Below are positions 32,393 through 41,251 of a stretch of 64,000 bases of DNA, piece after piece. Each line of letters starts with the position of its first letter. Within the stretch, counting starts at the first letter, position 1. Under the pieces are notes generated by a model. It worked only from the letters and a program-made list of their open reading frames with translations. It was not told the origin of the DNA and did no database searches. The position numbers and the translations under genes are program-made. Origin of the DNA: Nocardiopsis sp. N85 (GTDB lineage: Bacteria; Actinomycetota; Actinomycetes; Streptosporangiales; Streptosporangiaceae); assembly GCF_028882275.1 (NCBI RefSeq), contig NZ_JARBUT010000008.1, positions 40,422 to 104,421 of the forward strand. Reading direction: 5' to 3'.

Positions 32393-32768
32393 GACTTCCC
32401 CCGGAAATCTTCGAGGTGTTGACAGAAAAAGACGCAGGCGCTCTTGCACCTGTGTCGCGGTGGACTGAGGCAATCATCATCCGCCCTTTGTTTTTTGTCA
32501 ACGCCGAAACCCGCGGAGTTCGATTGTCCATTTTGTCGGGAGAATTCTTTTTGCCGGTCCGTCGAATCCTTTTTTTCGCGTCTTTTCCGACACATGGGCG
32601 AAGAGCTGTTACCCCACCGTGTCCGCAGCGCTATGGACTCGCGATGGTCCGAATCCCGGACCCGCCCGACACTTGGGCCACAACGCCCGATTCGTCCGCG
32701 TTCCGAAGCCGTCGTGTGACCTGGGTCTCGGCACCATGTTCGGAGGCCGGTATCTCTCGGGAAACACG
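32393..32768. other. Gene-free region between the rodlin-like cluster and tRNA-Tyr
   Basis: About 375 bp. The half next to the cluster is unusually AT-rich for this genome (runs of T at 32485-32500 and 32560-32585) and holds the candidate promoter. I see no coding frame in it. Confidence 0.6.
32476..32501 (-). promoter_or_regulatory. Candidate promoter of the rodlin-like cluster
   Basis: A perfect TTGACA -35 (32496-32501) on the minus strand is followed by an A-rich spacer and the GATGATTG stretch, whose -10 match is poor. It lies about 85-110 bp upstream of copy 4, in an AT-rich patch unlike the surroundings. Confidence 0.4.
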
Positions 32769-32804
32769 ACGAGGCCCCGACACCTGATGGTGTCGGGGCC
32801 TCGT
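32769..32804 (-). terminator. Terminator after tRNA-Tyr
   Basis: A 16-bp perfect stem (arms ACGAGGCCCCGACACC and GGTGTCGGGGCCTCGT) with a TGAT loop lies 9 bp beyond the 3' end of the tRNA. Confidence 0.85.
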
Positions 32805-32812
32805 TCCCAGGG

Positions 32813-32894
32813 TGGCAGGTGAAGGATTCGAACCTTCGAAGGCTAAGCCGACGGATTTACAGTCCGCTCCCATTGGCCGCTCGGGCAACCTGCC
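32813..32894 (-). tRNA. tRNA-Tyr (GTA anticodon)
   Basis: The minus-strand class II cloverleaf has acceptor GGCAGGT with ACCTGCC and a D arm with GCCCGAGCGGCC. The anticodon loop CTGTAAA carries GTA, and the long variable arm is typical of Tyr. The T loop is TTCGAAT. About 82 nt; no CCA encoded. Confidence 0.93.
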
Positions 32895-33129
32895 TGGGCT
32901 GCGACTTCGGGGTTCCCCGTGTCGCATGAACGAGAATAGCGGATGAACCCCCCGAACCTGAAATCGGTTTCGCGGGCGCGCCCCCGGCCGCCCTTCGGAC
33001 ACCCTGAGCAGGGTCCCACTAAGCTCTGGGACCGTGCCCGCGCCGCGCGCGGCCGGGCCCGACCGACCGCGCGGGCGCTCCGAGGAGGCCCGCCCCGATG
33101 ACCGACCCAACTACGGGGTGTGAGAGAAC

Positions 33130-33627
33130 GTGGCCGCCGAATCCAGTTTCGACGTGGTGTCCAAGCTCGACCGTCAAGAGGTCGACAACGCCCTGAACCA
33201 GACGGGCAAGGAGCTCTCCCAGCGCTTCGACTTCAAGGGCACCGGGACCACCATCGCCTGGCAGGGCGAGGAGGGCATCGAGATCCGCAGCAGCTCCGAG
33301 GAGCGCGCGCTCGCCGCCCTCGAAGTCTTCAAGGAGAAGCTGATCAAGCGCAAGCTCTCCCTGAAGATCCTCGACGCCGCCGACGAGCCCAAGATCTCCG
33401 GCAAGGAGTACCGCCTGCCCATCGGCCTCAAGGAGGGCATCACCTCCGATGACGCCAAGAAGATCTCCAAGCTGATCCGCGACGAGGGCCCCAAGGGCGT
33501 CAAGGCGCAGATCCAGGGCGACGAGCTGCGCGTCAGCTCCAAGAAGAAGGACGACCTCCAGTCGGTCCAGAACCTGATCAAGGAGAAGGACTTCGACCTG
33601 GCCCTCCAGTTCGTCAACTACCGCTGA
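33130..33627 (+). CDS. YajQ-family nucleotide-binding protein
   Basis: UPF0234/YajQ family, 165 residues ([24 protein letters not shown]). Hallmarks are [13 protein letters not shown] near residues 32-44, [13 protein letters not shown], and [34 protein letters not shown]. Some members bind cyclic di-GMP and act in regulation; others bind tRNA or GTP. Which applies here is unknown. GTG start with GAGAG upstream. It is a single-gene unit followed by the integrase remnant on the opposite strand. Confidence 0.92.
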   Translation: MAAESSFDVVSKLDRQEVDNALNQTGKELSQRFDFKGTGTTIAWQGEEGIEIRSSSEERALAALEVFKEKLIKRKLSLKILDAADEPKISGKEYRLPIGLKEGITSDDAKKISKLIRDEGPKGVKAQIQGDELRVSSKKKDDLQSVQNLIKEKDFDLALQFVNYR

Positions 33628-33663
33628 AACCACGAAGGTTCACCACTGTGACCTGCCAGAAAG

Positions 33664-34290
33664 CTAGGCGGCGTCCAGCGGAGGGCACATCCGGGGCACA
33701 AGACCGAGCGCGTTGTCCACGAGGGCACGTGTTCGGTCTTGGGCTTCGGGCCACTCCCCCACGTAGGTGTTGAGCGTCACGGTCGGCGTGGAGTGCCCCA
33801 AGGCCATCTGCACCGTCTTGACCGAGGCACCTTCGTGGATGAGCAGGGTCGCGAAGTAGTGCCGCGGGCAGTGGAGTCCGACACCCTTCGGGATGCCGAC
33901 CGCACGGACGGCAGGAGACCGGGCATGAGACCGGTCGGCGCGATGGATCGGTGCCAGGTCTGCGAGGCCGCTGCCCGTGGCCCCGCCCCAGAGGAAGACC
34001 GGCTTCGCCTTGCGGCGGCGGGGTTTGCCTGGGTCCGTCTCGTCCTCAATCTCGATTTCCACGGGCGCGAAGCGCTCCAGATGCCGTTTCAAGGCTTCCG
34101 CAGTTACCTCGGGCAGGTTCGGACCGTCCGAGCAGAGGTCTGCGTCTTGGAAGGCCCCAGAAAGGGCTTTCCGCCGGTCACGGCGATGAGTTGTCGCCGC
34201 ACGTCGATCTCCCGGCGCTCGAAGTCGATGGCATCGAGTTCGAGGCCGAAGATCTCTCCTCCCCGGAGACCGCTACGAGCCGACCTATCG
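33664..34290 (-). pseudogene. Decayed tyrosine-recombinase integrase
   Basis: The last 142 codons (33664-34092) encode the C-terminal catalytic part: HCPRHYFATLLIHEGASVKTVQMALGHSTPTVTLNTY contains the HxxR, the LGH and the nucleophile Tyr. Upstream, in a different frame, 34130-34290 reads SGLRGGEIFGLELDAIDF and then FLGPSKTQTSARTV, the region of the first catalytic Arg. The frames join near 34115-34125, where one base appears missing before LPEVTAEALKRHLERF. The N-terminal core-binding domain is absent, with a stop in frame near 34327. So this is a frameshifted, 5'-truncated relic of an integrated phage or element. Confidence 0.75.
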
Positions 34291-34807
34291 ACTTCCGGTC
34301 GTCTGACCTGTTGAAGGTTTCCTTACTTCCTCAAGCCCGTCCCTTCGCGCCGGGGCAGCCGGGGGCCGGGGTTTGCGGTTGGGTGCGAGTGGGTGGTGGG
34401 GGTGCCTCCGGCGGGGACTCGGGGATCCAGGAAGTGGGGGTGGAGACCGATCACCAGGGACAGGGCCGGGAACGGGCTTCCAGGCGAACCGGGCCGGAAC
34501 GGCGATCGGAGCACCACGGGCAGGGCGAGGAGTCCAGGGGTTCGGGCAGGCGCGAAAGGCAGAGAAGCGGGAGGCGGTGATGGGGGTGCTCGTGGCAGAC
34601 TGGGAATGGCCCGTGATGGGTTGGGGCGTGTACACCGAATCTGGTTCGGGTGCGGAAACCGGCCCGCGCGTGCAAGGTGTTTGCGCTGGCCACAGCCTCA
34701 CGGTCGGGAAATGTGCACCCGGTCACATGCTTCCGGGGGCCTGGAAGGGGTGTTGCGTGCAGACGGAGTGCATCGTCGCAGGTCAGGCCCGATGAAAATC
34801 GGGAAGG
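34291..34807. other. Gene-free region between the integrase relic and the CRISPR array
   Basis: About 510 bp with open frames on both strands but no ribosome site or recognisable product. GGGTTTGCGGTTGGG-like G-runs occur around 34360-34440. The part nearest the array may be its leader, although it is not clearly AT-rich. I cannot assign anything else. Confidence 0.5.
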
Positions 34808-35052
34808 GTCCGGCAGGCCTACAAAGCCCGTAGGGCATGGAAACTCAGTAGTAAGTGATGCGTAGTACAACGACGCGGGTCCGGCAGGCCTACAAAGCCC
34901 GTAGGGCATGGAAACGCCTGATGCCTTGCGCTGCTCCGCTGTCGGTGCGGTCCGGCAGGCCTACAAAGCCCGTAGGGCATGGAAACTTGCTCTCCCTGAT
35001 CTCCCGCTCCGGCTGGCGTTCGCGTCCGGCAGGCCTACAAAGCCCGTAGGGC
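34808..35052 (+). CRISPR. Orphan CRISPR array: four repeats, three spacers
   Basis: Identical 37-bp repeats start at 34808, 34879 and 34950. Each begins GTCCGGCAGG, has an internal inverted repeat (CCTAC...GTAGG) and ends ATGGAAAC. A fourth copy at 35024 matches for 29 bases and then diverges, losing exactly the last 8. Spacers are 34, 34 and 37 bp and unrelated to each other. The ATGGAAAC end resembles the ATTGAAAC handle of Cas6-processed type I/III repeats. This gives plus-strand orientation with the degenerate repeat at the distal end. No cas gene is visible in the window. Confidence 0.9.
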
Positions 35053-35133
35053 GCAAGGCACATCCAGGGCGCATCAAGCCGGGATGTAGTGCGAAACGGC
35101 GAGAAGCAGCAAGAGGCGTAGCAGCACGTCAGA

Positions 35134-35172
35134 GGGCATCCCCGTCTCCTGAGCTGGGAGACGGGAATGCCC
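35134..35172. terminator. Strong hairpin beyond the CRISPR array
   Basis: GGGCAT-C-CCCGTCTCC pairs with GGAGACGGG-A-ATGCCC around a short loop, with one mismatch. It lies about 80 bp after the last repeat and could end CRISPR transcription or the M48 gene on the other strand. Confidence 0.5.
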
Positions 35173-35283
35173 TTCTCGGTTCGTCAACCACCGCCAGGAC
35201 CGGGCGGAACCACCGAGCGGTCGCCCGTCGAGGGCGGCCGTCGTGTCCTCCCTCCGCCCCGGAGGCCTCCGGGGCGGGATCGA

Positions 35284-36141
35284 TCAGCCCAGGTCCCAGT
35301 CCCGGCGCAGTTCACGCAGCCGCCGCACCCGCTCCTCCGTGGGGGGGTGGGCGGCGAACAGCCGCCAGACCCCCGTGGGGAACGGGTTGGTGGTCATCAG
35401 GTGGGCCGCCGGCAGCAGCGTCCTCCGGCGGGGCAACGGATGGGCGCGCATCCCCTTCTCGATCGCGAGCAGGGCCTCGGCCAGCGCTTCGGGGTCCCCC
35501 GTGGTGCGGGCGGCCTGTTCGTCGGCCCGGAACTCGCTCTGACGCCCCACTCCGGCGCGCACCACGAGGAAGGCCAGCGGCGCCAGCAGCGCCACCATCA
35601 GTCCGCCCAGGAGTTCGGGGACGTCGGTCTCCTCCGAGTCGCCGAGCGGCAGTACCAGGGCCAGCGCGCTCAACGCGGTGATCAGACCGGTGAGGGTGAC
35701 CGTCACGGATCCGGCCAGGGTGTCGGCGGCCTTGATGTGCGCCAGTTCGTGGGCGATCACCGCGCGCAGCCGACGTTCGTCGAGCGTGCGCAACAGGCCC
35801 GTCGTACAGCACAGCGCGGCCCGGCGGCCGGTCCCGGTGGCGAAGGCGTTGGGCGATCGGATCGGCGACAGGTACAGGCGCGGCATGGGCTGGCGTGCGG
35901 CCGTGGCCAGTTCGCGGACCATCCGGTACAGCTCGGGCCGTTCGATCTCCCCCACCGGGCGCGCCCGCATGGCGCGCAGCGCCAGCGAGTCGCCGAACAG
36001 GTGGACCAGGATCGCCGCGCACACCACCAGGGTGACGGCGAACTGGAGTCCCGTCTTCTCGGCGCACAGCCAGCCCGCGACGAGGAGGACCACCGCGACG
36101 CCGATGAACAGGCCGATCGCCCGGATCAGGCCGACGTGCAC
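35284..36141 (-). CDS. M48-family membrane zinc metalloprotease (HtpX-like)
   Basis: A 285-residue integral membrane protease. Two N-terminal transmembrane helices (about residues 5-48) precede the catalytic domain. The zinc motif HELAH (131-135) and the third ligand Glu203 in SEFRADE are present. Two more hydrophobic segments lie between them (about 143-196). HtpX-type proteases degrade misfolded membrane proteins. The C-terminus carries the AAHPPTEERVRRL tail common to the family. The start is GTG (MHVGLIRAIG). It is a single gene convergent with the CRISPR array. Confidence 0.87.
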   Translation of the reverse strand: MHVGLIRAIGLFIGVAVVLLVAGWLCAEKTGLQFAVTLVVCAAILVHLFGDSLALRAMRARPVGEIERPELYRMVRELATAARQPMPRLYLSPIRSPNAFATGTGRRAALCCTTGLLRTLDERRLRAVIAHELAHIKAADTLAGSVTVTLTGLITALSALALVLPLGDSEETDVPELLGGLMVALLAPLAFLVVRAGVGRQSEFRADEQAARTTGDPEALAEALLAIEKGMRAHPLPRRRTLLPAAHLMTTNPFPTGVWRLFAAHPPTEERVRRLRELRRDWDLG

Positions 36142-36576
36142 GCCGCCACCTCCCCGCTCTTCGTCCGTGATGTGTACATGGTGATGAACGTGCGGGTCGG
36201 CGTCCCGCGTTCCCCGGCCGGGGGGCCGTCCATCACACCCGTCGCGTTCCGGTATCCGGTACCGCCCCGCGATCGCCGCCCCGATGTGACAATCACCACC
36301 CGCCTTCGGTCGATTCCGCCCCGACGACCTATAGTGCGAACGTGGCCCTCATCACTTTGCGCGCGAGGTCGCGGACACCGTTCCGCGTCCACGGGCGTGG
36401 ACGCCTCACCACGTCCTCCAGGGTTGGCGCACCCGGTGGACGCGGGGGCCGCACACCCCGTCCGTGTCCTCACGCGATCGGGGGGCCGCCCCACGGCGGT
36501 GCGCCCCGACCGGAGGGCTGACACTCACGAGCGCCGCCGCCACAACGACCGGCGGCCGAGGAGGTCGTCGATCTCA
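36142..36576. other. Intergenic region upstream of korA
   Basis: About 435 bp between the divergent M48 and korA genes. It contains a candidate TATAGT -10 at 36330-36335 on the plus strand and so a leader of about 240 nt before korA. No gene is supported inside it. Confidence 0.5.
36330..36335 (+). promoter_or_regulatory. Candidate -10 element for korAB
   Basis: TATAGT fits the sigma-70 -10 consensus, but the region 17-18 bases upstream (TCGGTC) is a poor -35. The gap to the korA start is about 240 nt. Confidence 0.35.
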
Positions 36577-38421
36577 GTGTCCAAACAGATCGAACAGCTC
36601 GACCGCGTCGTCATCCGTTTCGCCGGTGACTCCGGCGACGGGATGCAACTGACCGGTGATCGCTTCACCCAGGAGACCGCGACGTTCGGCAACGACCTGT
36701 CGACCCTGCCGAACTTCCCCGCGGAGATCCGTGCGCCCGCCGGGACCCTCCCCGGTGTCTCCAGTTTCCAGTTGCACTTCGCCGACCACGACATCATGAC
36801 CCCGGGCGACGCGCCCGACGTCCTGGTGGCGATGAACCCCGCCGCGCTCAAGGCCAACCTGGGCGACCTGCCCCGCGGGGCCACGGTGATCGTCAACACC
36901 GACGAGTTCACCAAGCGCGCCCTGGCCAAGGTGGGCTTCGCGGCGGACCCGCTCACCGACGGGACCCTGGACGGGTTCAAGGTGAGCGCGGTGCCGTTGA
37001 CCTCCATGACCGTGGAGGCCCTGGCCGGTCTGGACATCTCCAAGAAGGACGCCGAGCGGGCCAAGAACATGTTCGCGCTCGGTCTGCTGTCGTGGATGTA
37101 CAACCGGCCGACGGAGGGCACCGCGGCGTTCCTGAAGTCGAAGTTCGCCACCAAGCCGAACATCCTGGCGGCCAACCTGACCGCCTTCCAGACGGGCTGG
37201 AACTTCGGTGAGACCACCGAGGACTTCGCGGTCTCCTACGAGATCAAACCGGCCCGGCTGCCCGCGGGCACCTACCGCAACATCACCGGGAACCTGGCCA
37301 CCGCCTACGGGCTCATCGCCGGTTCCCGGCGTTCGGGGCTGCCCCTGTTCCTGGGCTCGTACCCGATCACCCCGGCCTCCGACATCCTCCACGAGCTGTC
37401 CCGGCACAAGGAGTTCGGGGTGCGCACGTTCCAGGCGGAGGACGAGATCGCCGGTGTGGGCGCCGCCCTGGGCGCGGCGTTCGGCGGGGCGTTGGGCGTG
37501 ACCACCACCTCCGGCCCGGGGATGGTGCTCAAGCAGGAGACCGTGGGTCTGGCGGTGATGACCGAGCTTCCGCTGGTCATCGTCGACGTCCAGCGGGCCG
37601 GGCCCAGCACCGGCATGCCCACCAAGACCGAGCAGACCGACCTGCTCATGGCTCTGTTCGGGCGCAACGGCGAGTCCCCGCTGCCGGTGGTGGCGCCGGC
37701 CTCCCCCGCCGACTGCTTCGCGGTGGCGTTGGAGGCGGTGCGGATCGCCGTGACGTACCGGACCCCGGTGGTGATGCTCTCCGACGGGTATCTCGCCAAC
37801 GGGTCGGAGCCGTGGCGGTTGCCCGAGGTCTCGGAGCTTCCGGTCATCGAGCCCGGGTTCGCGACCGCCCCCAACGGGCCCGACGGGGACTTCCTGCCGT
37901 ACCTGCGCGACGCCGAGACCCTGGCCCGGCCGTGGGCGGTGCCGGGCACGGCCGGGCTGGAGCACCGGATCGGCGGCATCGAGAAGCACGCCGAGACCGG
38001 TGACATCTCCTACACCCCCGCCAACCACGACCTGATGGTCCGCACCCGCCAGGCCAAGATCGACGCCGTGGACGTCCCGGACCTGGAGGTCGACGACCCG
38101 AGCGGGGAGGCCGAGGTGCTGGTCCTGGGCTGGGGCGGCACCTACGGCTCGATCACCGCCGCGGCGCGGCGGGTGCGCCGCACCGGCCGTCGGGTCGCGC
38201 AGGCGCATCTGCGCCACCTCAACCCGTTCCCGGCGAACCTGGGCGAGGTGCTGCGCGCCTACGACCGGGTGGTGGTCCCGGAGATCAACCTGGGCCAGCT
38301 GGCCCTGCTGTTGCGCGGCCGGTTCCTGGTCGACGTCATCGGTTACAACAAGGTCCGCGGCCTGCCGTTCAAGGCGGAGGAGCTGGCGGGAGCGCTTCAG
38401 GAGGTCATCGATCGTGACTGA
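36577..38421 (+). CDS. korA: 2-oxoacid:ferredoxin oxidoreductase, alpha subunit
   Basis: The fused gamma-alpha subunit of 2-oxoglutarate:ferredoxin oxidoreductase, 614 residues. It works with KorB to convert 2-oxoglutarate to succinyl-CoA with ferredoxin as acceptor. The gamma domain starts RVVIRFAGDSGDGMQLTGD. The alpha domain from about residue 240 has GSYPITPASDILHELSRH, QAEDEIAGVGAALGAAFGG and TTSGPGMVLKQE. GTG 36577 (MSKQIEQLDRV) is chosen for the family N-terminus, with GAGGAGG somewhat far upstream. The open frame extends much further 5', but that part lies antisense to the M48 gene and is not coding. Confidence 0.93.
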   Translation: MSKQIEQLDRVVIRFAGDSGDGMQLTGDRFTQETATFGNDLSTLPNFPAEIRAPAGTLPGVSSFQLHFADHDIMTPGDAPDVLVAMNPAALKANLGDLPRGATVIVNTDEFTKRALAKVGFAADPLTDGTLDGFKVSAVPLTSMTVEALAGLDISKKDAERAKNMFALGLLSWMYNRPTEGTAAFLKSKFATKPNILAANLTAFQTGWNFGETTEDFAVSYEIKPARLPAGTYRNITGNLATAYGLIAGSRRSGLPLFLGSYPITPASDILHELSRHKEFGVRTFQAEDEIAGVGAALGAAFGGALGVTTTSGPGMVLKQETVGLAVMTELPLVIVDVQRAGPSTGMPTKTEQTDLLMALFGRNGESPLPVVAPASPADCFAVALEAVRIAVTYRTPVVMLSDGYLANGSEPWRLPEVSELPVIEPGFATAPNGPDGDFLPYLRDAETLARPWAVPGTAGLEHRIGGIEKHAETGDISYTPANHDLMVRTRQAKIDAVDVPDLEVDDPSGEAEVLVLGWGGTYGSITAAARRVRRTGRRVAQAHLRHLNPFPANLGEVLRAYDRVVVPEINLGQLALLLRGRFLVDVIGYNKVRGLPFKAEELAGALQEVIDRD

Positions 38422-39472
38422 GCACACGCACGACACCGGCTTCGCGGGGCTGCGTCTGGTGCCCAAGAGCGACACCTCCTACAAGATGAAGGACTTCAAG
38501 TCCGACCAGGAGGTGCGCTGGTGCCCGGGCTGCGGTGACTACGCGATCCTGGCCGCCTTCCAGGCGTTCCTGCCCGAGCTGGGCGTGCCGCGCGAGAACA
38601 TCGTCATCGTCTCGGGGATCGGCTGTTCCTCCCGGTTCCCCTATTACCTGAGCACGTACGGGGTGCACTCGATCCACGGGCGGGCCCCGGCGATCGCCAC
38701 CGGTCTGGCCACGAGTCGCCCGGACCTGTCGGTGTGGGTGATCACCGGTGACGGTGACGGGTTGTCGATCGGCGGCAATCACCTGATCCACGCGCTGCGC
38801 CGCAACGTCAACGTCAACGTGCTGCTGTTCAACAACCGGATCTACGGGTTGACGAAGGGGCAGTACTCGCCGACGTCCGAGGCGGGCAAGATCACCAAGT
38901 CGTCGCCGGTGGGATCGCTGGACCACCCGTTCAACCCGGTGTCGTTGGCGTTGGGCGCGGAGGCGACGTTCGTGGCGCGGTCGGTCGACTCCGACCGCAG
39001 GCACCTGACGTCGGTGCTGCGGGCCGCCGCCGAACACCCGGGAGCGTCGTTCGTGGAGGTGTACCAGAACTGCCCCATCTTCAACGACGACGCGTTCGAA
39101 CCGCTCAAGGACCCCGCGGCCAAGGACACCCGGCTGCTGCGGTTGGAGCACGGTGAGCCGTTGCGCCTGGGCGACGGCCGGGGCGTGGTCGCCGGGGAGT
39201 ACGGCGGGTTGGAGGTGGTGGACGTCGCGTCGGTCGGTGAGGAGCGGTTGATCCGCCATGACGCGCACCGGGAGGACCCGGGGTACGCGTTCGCGCTGTC
39301 CCGGCTGGACCGGCCGGCGTTCGAGCACGTGCCGATCGGGGTGTTCCGTGAGGTGCGCCGACCCACCTACGACGATCTGGTCAACGAGCAGGTGGCGGAC
39401 GCGCGTGCCGAACGCGGCGACGGGGAGTTGTCGGCCCTGCTCGCGGGCGGGGACGTCTGGACGGTCGGGTAG
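38414..39472 (+). CDS. korB: 2-oxoacid:ferredoxin oxidoreductase, beta subunit
   Basis: KorB, 352 residues, the thiamine-diphosphate and iron-sulfur subunit. It has WCPGCGDYAILAAFQ (Cys ligands) near residue 36, GIGCSSRFPYYL, HGRAPAIATG, and the TPP/Mg motif GDGDGLSIGGNH with LLFNNRIYGLTKGQ. The GTG start overlaps korA by 8 bp, so the two are translationally coupled. In actinomycetes this pair can substitute for or complement the 2-oxoglutarate dehydrogenase complex. Confidence 0.95.
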   Translation: MTEHTHDTGFAGLRLVPKSDTSYKMKDFKSDQEVRWCPGCGDYAILAAFQAFLPELGVPRENIVIVSGIGCSSRFPYYLSTYGVHSIHGRAPAIATGLATSRPDLSVWVITGDGDGLSIGGNHLIHALRRNVNVNVLLFNNRIYGLTKGQYSPTSEAGKITKSSPVGSLDHPFNPVSLALGAEATFVARSVDSDRRHLTSVLRAAAEHPGASFVEVYQNCPIFNDDAFEPLKDPAAKDTRLLRLEHGEPLRLGDGRGVVAGEYGGLEVVDVASVGEERLIRHDAHREDPGYAFALSRLDRPAFEHVPIGVFREVRRPTYDDLVNEQVADARAERGDGELSALLAGGDVWTVG

Positions 39473-39479
39473 CGCGGTC

Positions 39480-39518
39480 GGGGCCGCCCTCCGCCGGGGA
39501 CCGGCGGAGGGCGGCCCC
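39480..39518 (+). terminator. Terminator after korAB
   Basis: A perfect 18-bp stem starting GGGGCCGCCC, with a 3-base loop, begins 8 bp past the korB stop. No U-run follows. Confidence 0.8.
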
Positions 39519-39620
39519 GGGCCGGGCGGCCGCCCTCCGCCGTCCGGGAGGTCCGTGGTCGTCGGGCACGGGTCCGCGGGCCACCCCCTGACATCCGGAC
39601 GGAACGGTTAGGGTGCCGGT

Positions 39621-40283
39621 ATGCGTATCGTCATCGCCGGGGGACACGGGAAGATCGCGCTGCGGCTGGCCGGGCTGCTGGCCGCGCGCGGGGACGAGCC
39701 CGTCGCCCTCATCCGCAATCCCGACCACTCTCAGGACGTCGTCGACGCGGGCGCCGAGCCCGTGGTCATCGACTTGGAGCAGGCCACCGTCACCGAGTTG
39801 GCGGAGAAGGTCATGAACGCCGACGCCGTCGTGTTCGCGGCCGGCGCCGGGCCGGGCAGCGGGGCCACCCGCAAGGACACGGTCGACCGCAAGGCGTCCG
39901 TGCTGACCGCCGACGCCGCCTCTCTGGCGGGGGTGCGCCGGTTGATCCAGGTCTCCGCGATCGGGGTGGACAACCCGCTGCCCGCCGACAGCGACGAGGT
40001 GTGGGCCGCCTACGTCGAGGCCAAGCGCGCCGCCGACGCCGACCTGCGTGAACGTTCGGTGGAGCTGGACTGGACGATCCTGCGGCCGGGCCGCCTCACC
40101 GACGAACCCGGGACCGGGGAGGTGTCGCTCGGGGAGAAGGTGGAGCGCGACTCGGTGACCCGGGACGACGTGGCCGCCGTGATCGTGGCGCTCCTGGACG
40201 AACCGGGGACGGTCGGAAGGGTTCTCAACCTCGTGAACGGTGAGACGCCCGTCGTCGAGGCCGTCCGCGCCGCCGCCGTCTGA
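39621..40283 (+). CDS. NAD(P)-binding atypical SDR (NmrA-like) protein
   Basis: A Rossmann-fold protein of 220 residues. The nucleotide motif GGHGKIA (residues 7-13, GxxGxxA form) follows the first strand MRIVIA. The motifs NADAVVFAAGAG, LIQVSAIGVDNP and YVEAKRAADADLRE supply strands and a Tyr-x-x-x-Lys-like pair (Y132/K136 region). LDWTILRPGRLTDEPGTG is typical of the atypical SDR (YwnB/NmrA) group. The substrate is unknown. It stands alone after the korAB terminator. Confidence 0.85.
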   Translation: MRIVIAGGHGKIALRLAGLLAARGDEPVALIRNPDHSQDVVDAGAEPVVIDLEQATVTELAEKVMNADAVVFAAGAGPGSGATRKDTVDRKASVLTADAASLAGVRRLIQVSAIGVDNPLPADSDEVWAAYVEAKRAADADLRERSVELDWTILRPGRLTDEPGTGEVSLGEKVERDSVTRDDVAAVIVALLDEPGTVGRVLNLVNGETPVVEAVRAAAV

Positions 40284-40462
40284 GGCACACGATCGTGGCC
40301 GCTCAGAGCGGCCGCTTCGGGCATTCTGTGGCCAGATGCACCCATAGAAGGCATCATGGTGACGGAACCCGGCGGAGTCCCGCCAAGGTTGGACGCGGAT
40401 GACCGGGTAGCGACCCGACGGGTACTGACGGCTCCGAACAGAGCAGATGGGCACGGTTATTC

Positions 40463-40981
40463 ATGAGCGTCACACAGGTCGTGAGGGACAGCACGGTCGT
40501 CGAGCACGCCAAGGTCGCGGCTCAGCAGAAGCGTCGGATGTTCATCATCCAGCTGGAGATCAACGCCTACGACGAGCCCTCCAGCAAGCTGCGCCCGGGC
40601 CTGACGCGCATCCTCGAAGGGATCGAGGAGGCCGGCTGGCGGCTGGAGCTGATCACCCCGGGCGAGGACGGCGAGAAGGACAAGCCGGCCCGTATGTTCA
40701 TCTTCCGCCCCGACCCCGACGCCAAGAAGGACGCGGTGGACAGGCACGAGGCCCAGCACCAGCCGGAGCCGTCGGGTCAGCAGCAGGCCTACCCGCAGCC
40801 GACCGGTGCCCAGCAGCCGGACCCGTACGCGGGCTACGGCCAGCAGCCGGGATACGGCCAGCAGCAGTACCCGGGTTACGACCAGCAGCAGTACCCCGGT
40901 TACGGTCAGCAGCCGGGATACGGCCAGCAGCCCGGTTATGGGCAGCAGTACCCGGGTTACGGTCAGCAGCAGGGCTGGTGA
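40463..40981 (+). CDS. Unknown protein with a prion-like Gln/Gly/Tyr repeat tail
   Basis: A 172-residue protein. Residues 1-95 look folded, with [42 protein letters not shown] and [10 protein letters not shown], and have no assigned function. From about residue 105 the tail is almost only Gln, Gly, Tyr and Pro, built from [21 protein letters not shown] units repeated about eight times. The DNA repeats match the protein repeats. No signal peptide or membrane segment, so it is probably cytoplasmic. The start ATG 40463 has a weak ribosome site. Such tails can drive condensation or cell-pole assemblies in other proteins; here that is inference. Confidence 0.8.
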   Translation: MSVTQVVRDSTVVEHAKVAAQQKRRMFIIQLEINAYDEPSSKLRPGLTRILEGIEEAGWRLELITPGEDGEKDKPARMFIFRPDPDAKKDAVDRHEAQHQPEPSGQQQAYPQPTGAQQPDPYAGYGQQPGYGQQQYPGYDQQQYPGYGQQPGYGQQPGYGQQYPGYGQQQGW

Positions 40982-41007
40982 TCACGGCCCCTCGATGAGG
41001 GGCGTCC

Positions 41008-41049
41008 GAAGGGGCCCGCGCGGTGGAGGAACACCGCGCGGGCCCCTTC
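41008..41049 (+). terminator. Terminator after the Gln/Gly/Tyr-repeat gene
   Basis: A perfect 18-bp stem (GAAGGGGCCCGCGCGGTG with its complement) and a 6-base loop lies 27 bp past the stop. Confidence 0.8.
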
Positions 41050-41251
41050 GTGCGCACGGCGACCTCTCGGTTCTGTAACGCGGTGCGGATCGTGGGCTCC
41101 GACATGTCGTGCATGTCCGAAAGGAACCCGAGAAAAGCTCGAAGAAACTCTGGATTCTTCCCTTGAAGTACTCCGAGCACGCTGATGACTACGCTAAGTT
41201 ATTTCCGGCGGCTACAGCCACCCCGTTATGAGCTTCCGAAAGGTATCCACG

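Noticed and set aside
32813..34290. tRNA-Tyr as the attachment site of the lost element
   Set aside because: No repeat of the tRNA 3' end was found next to the integrase remnant, and the integrase does not abut the tRNA.
35167..36576. Long 5' extension of the korA frame
   Set aside because: The extra 470 codons lie opposite the M48 protease gene and read as Arg/Gly/Pro-rich sequence. The family N-terminus starts at 36577.
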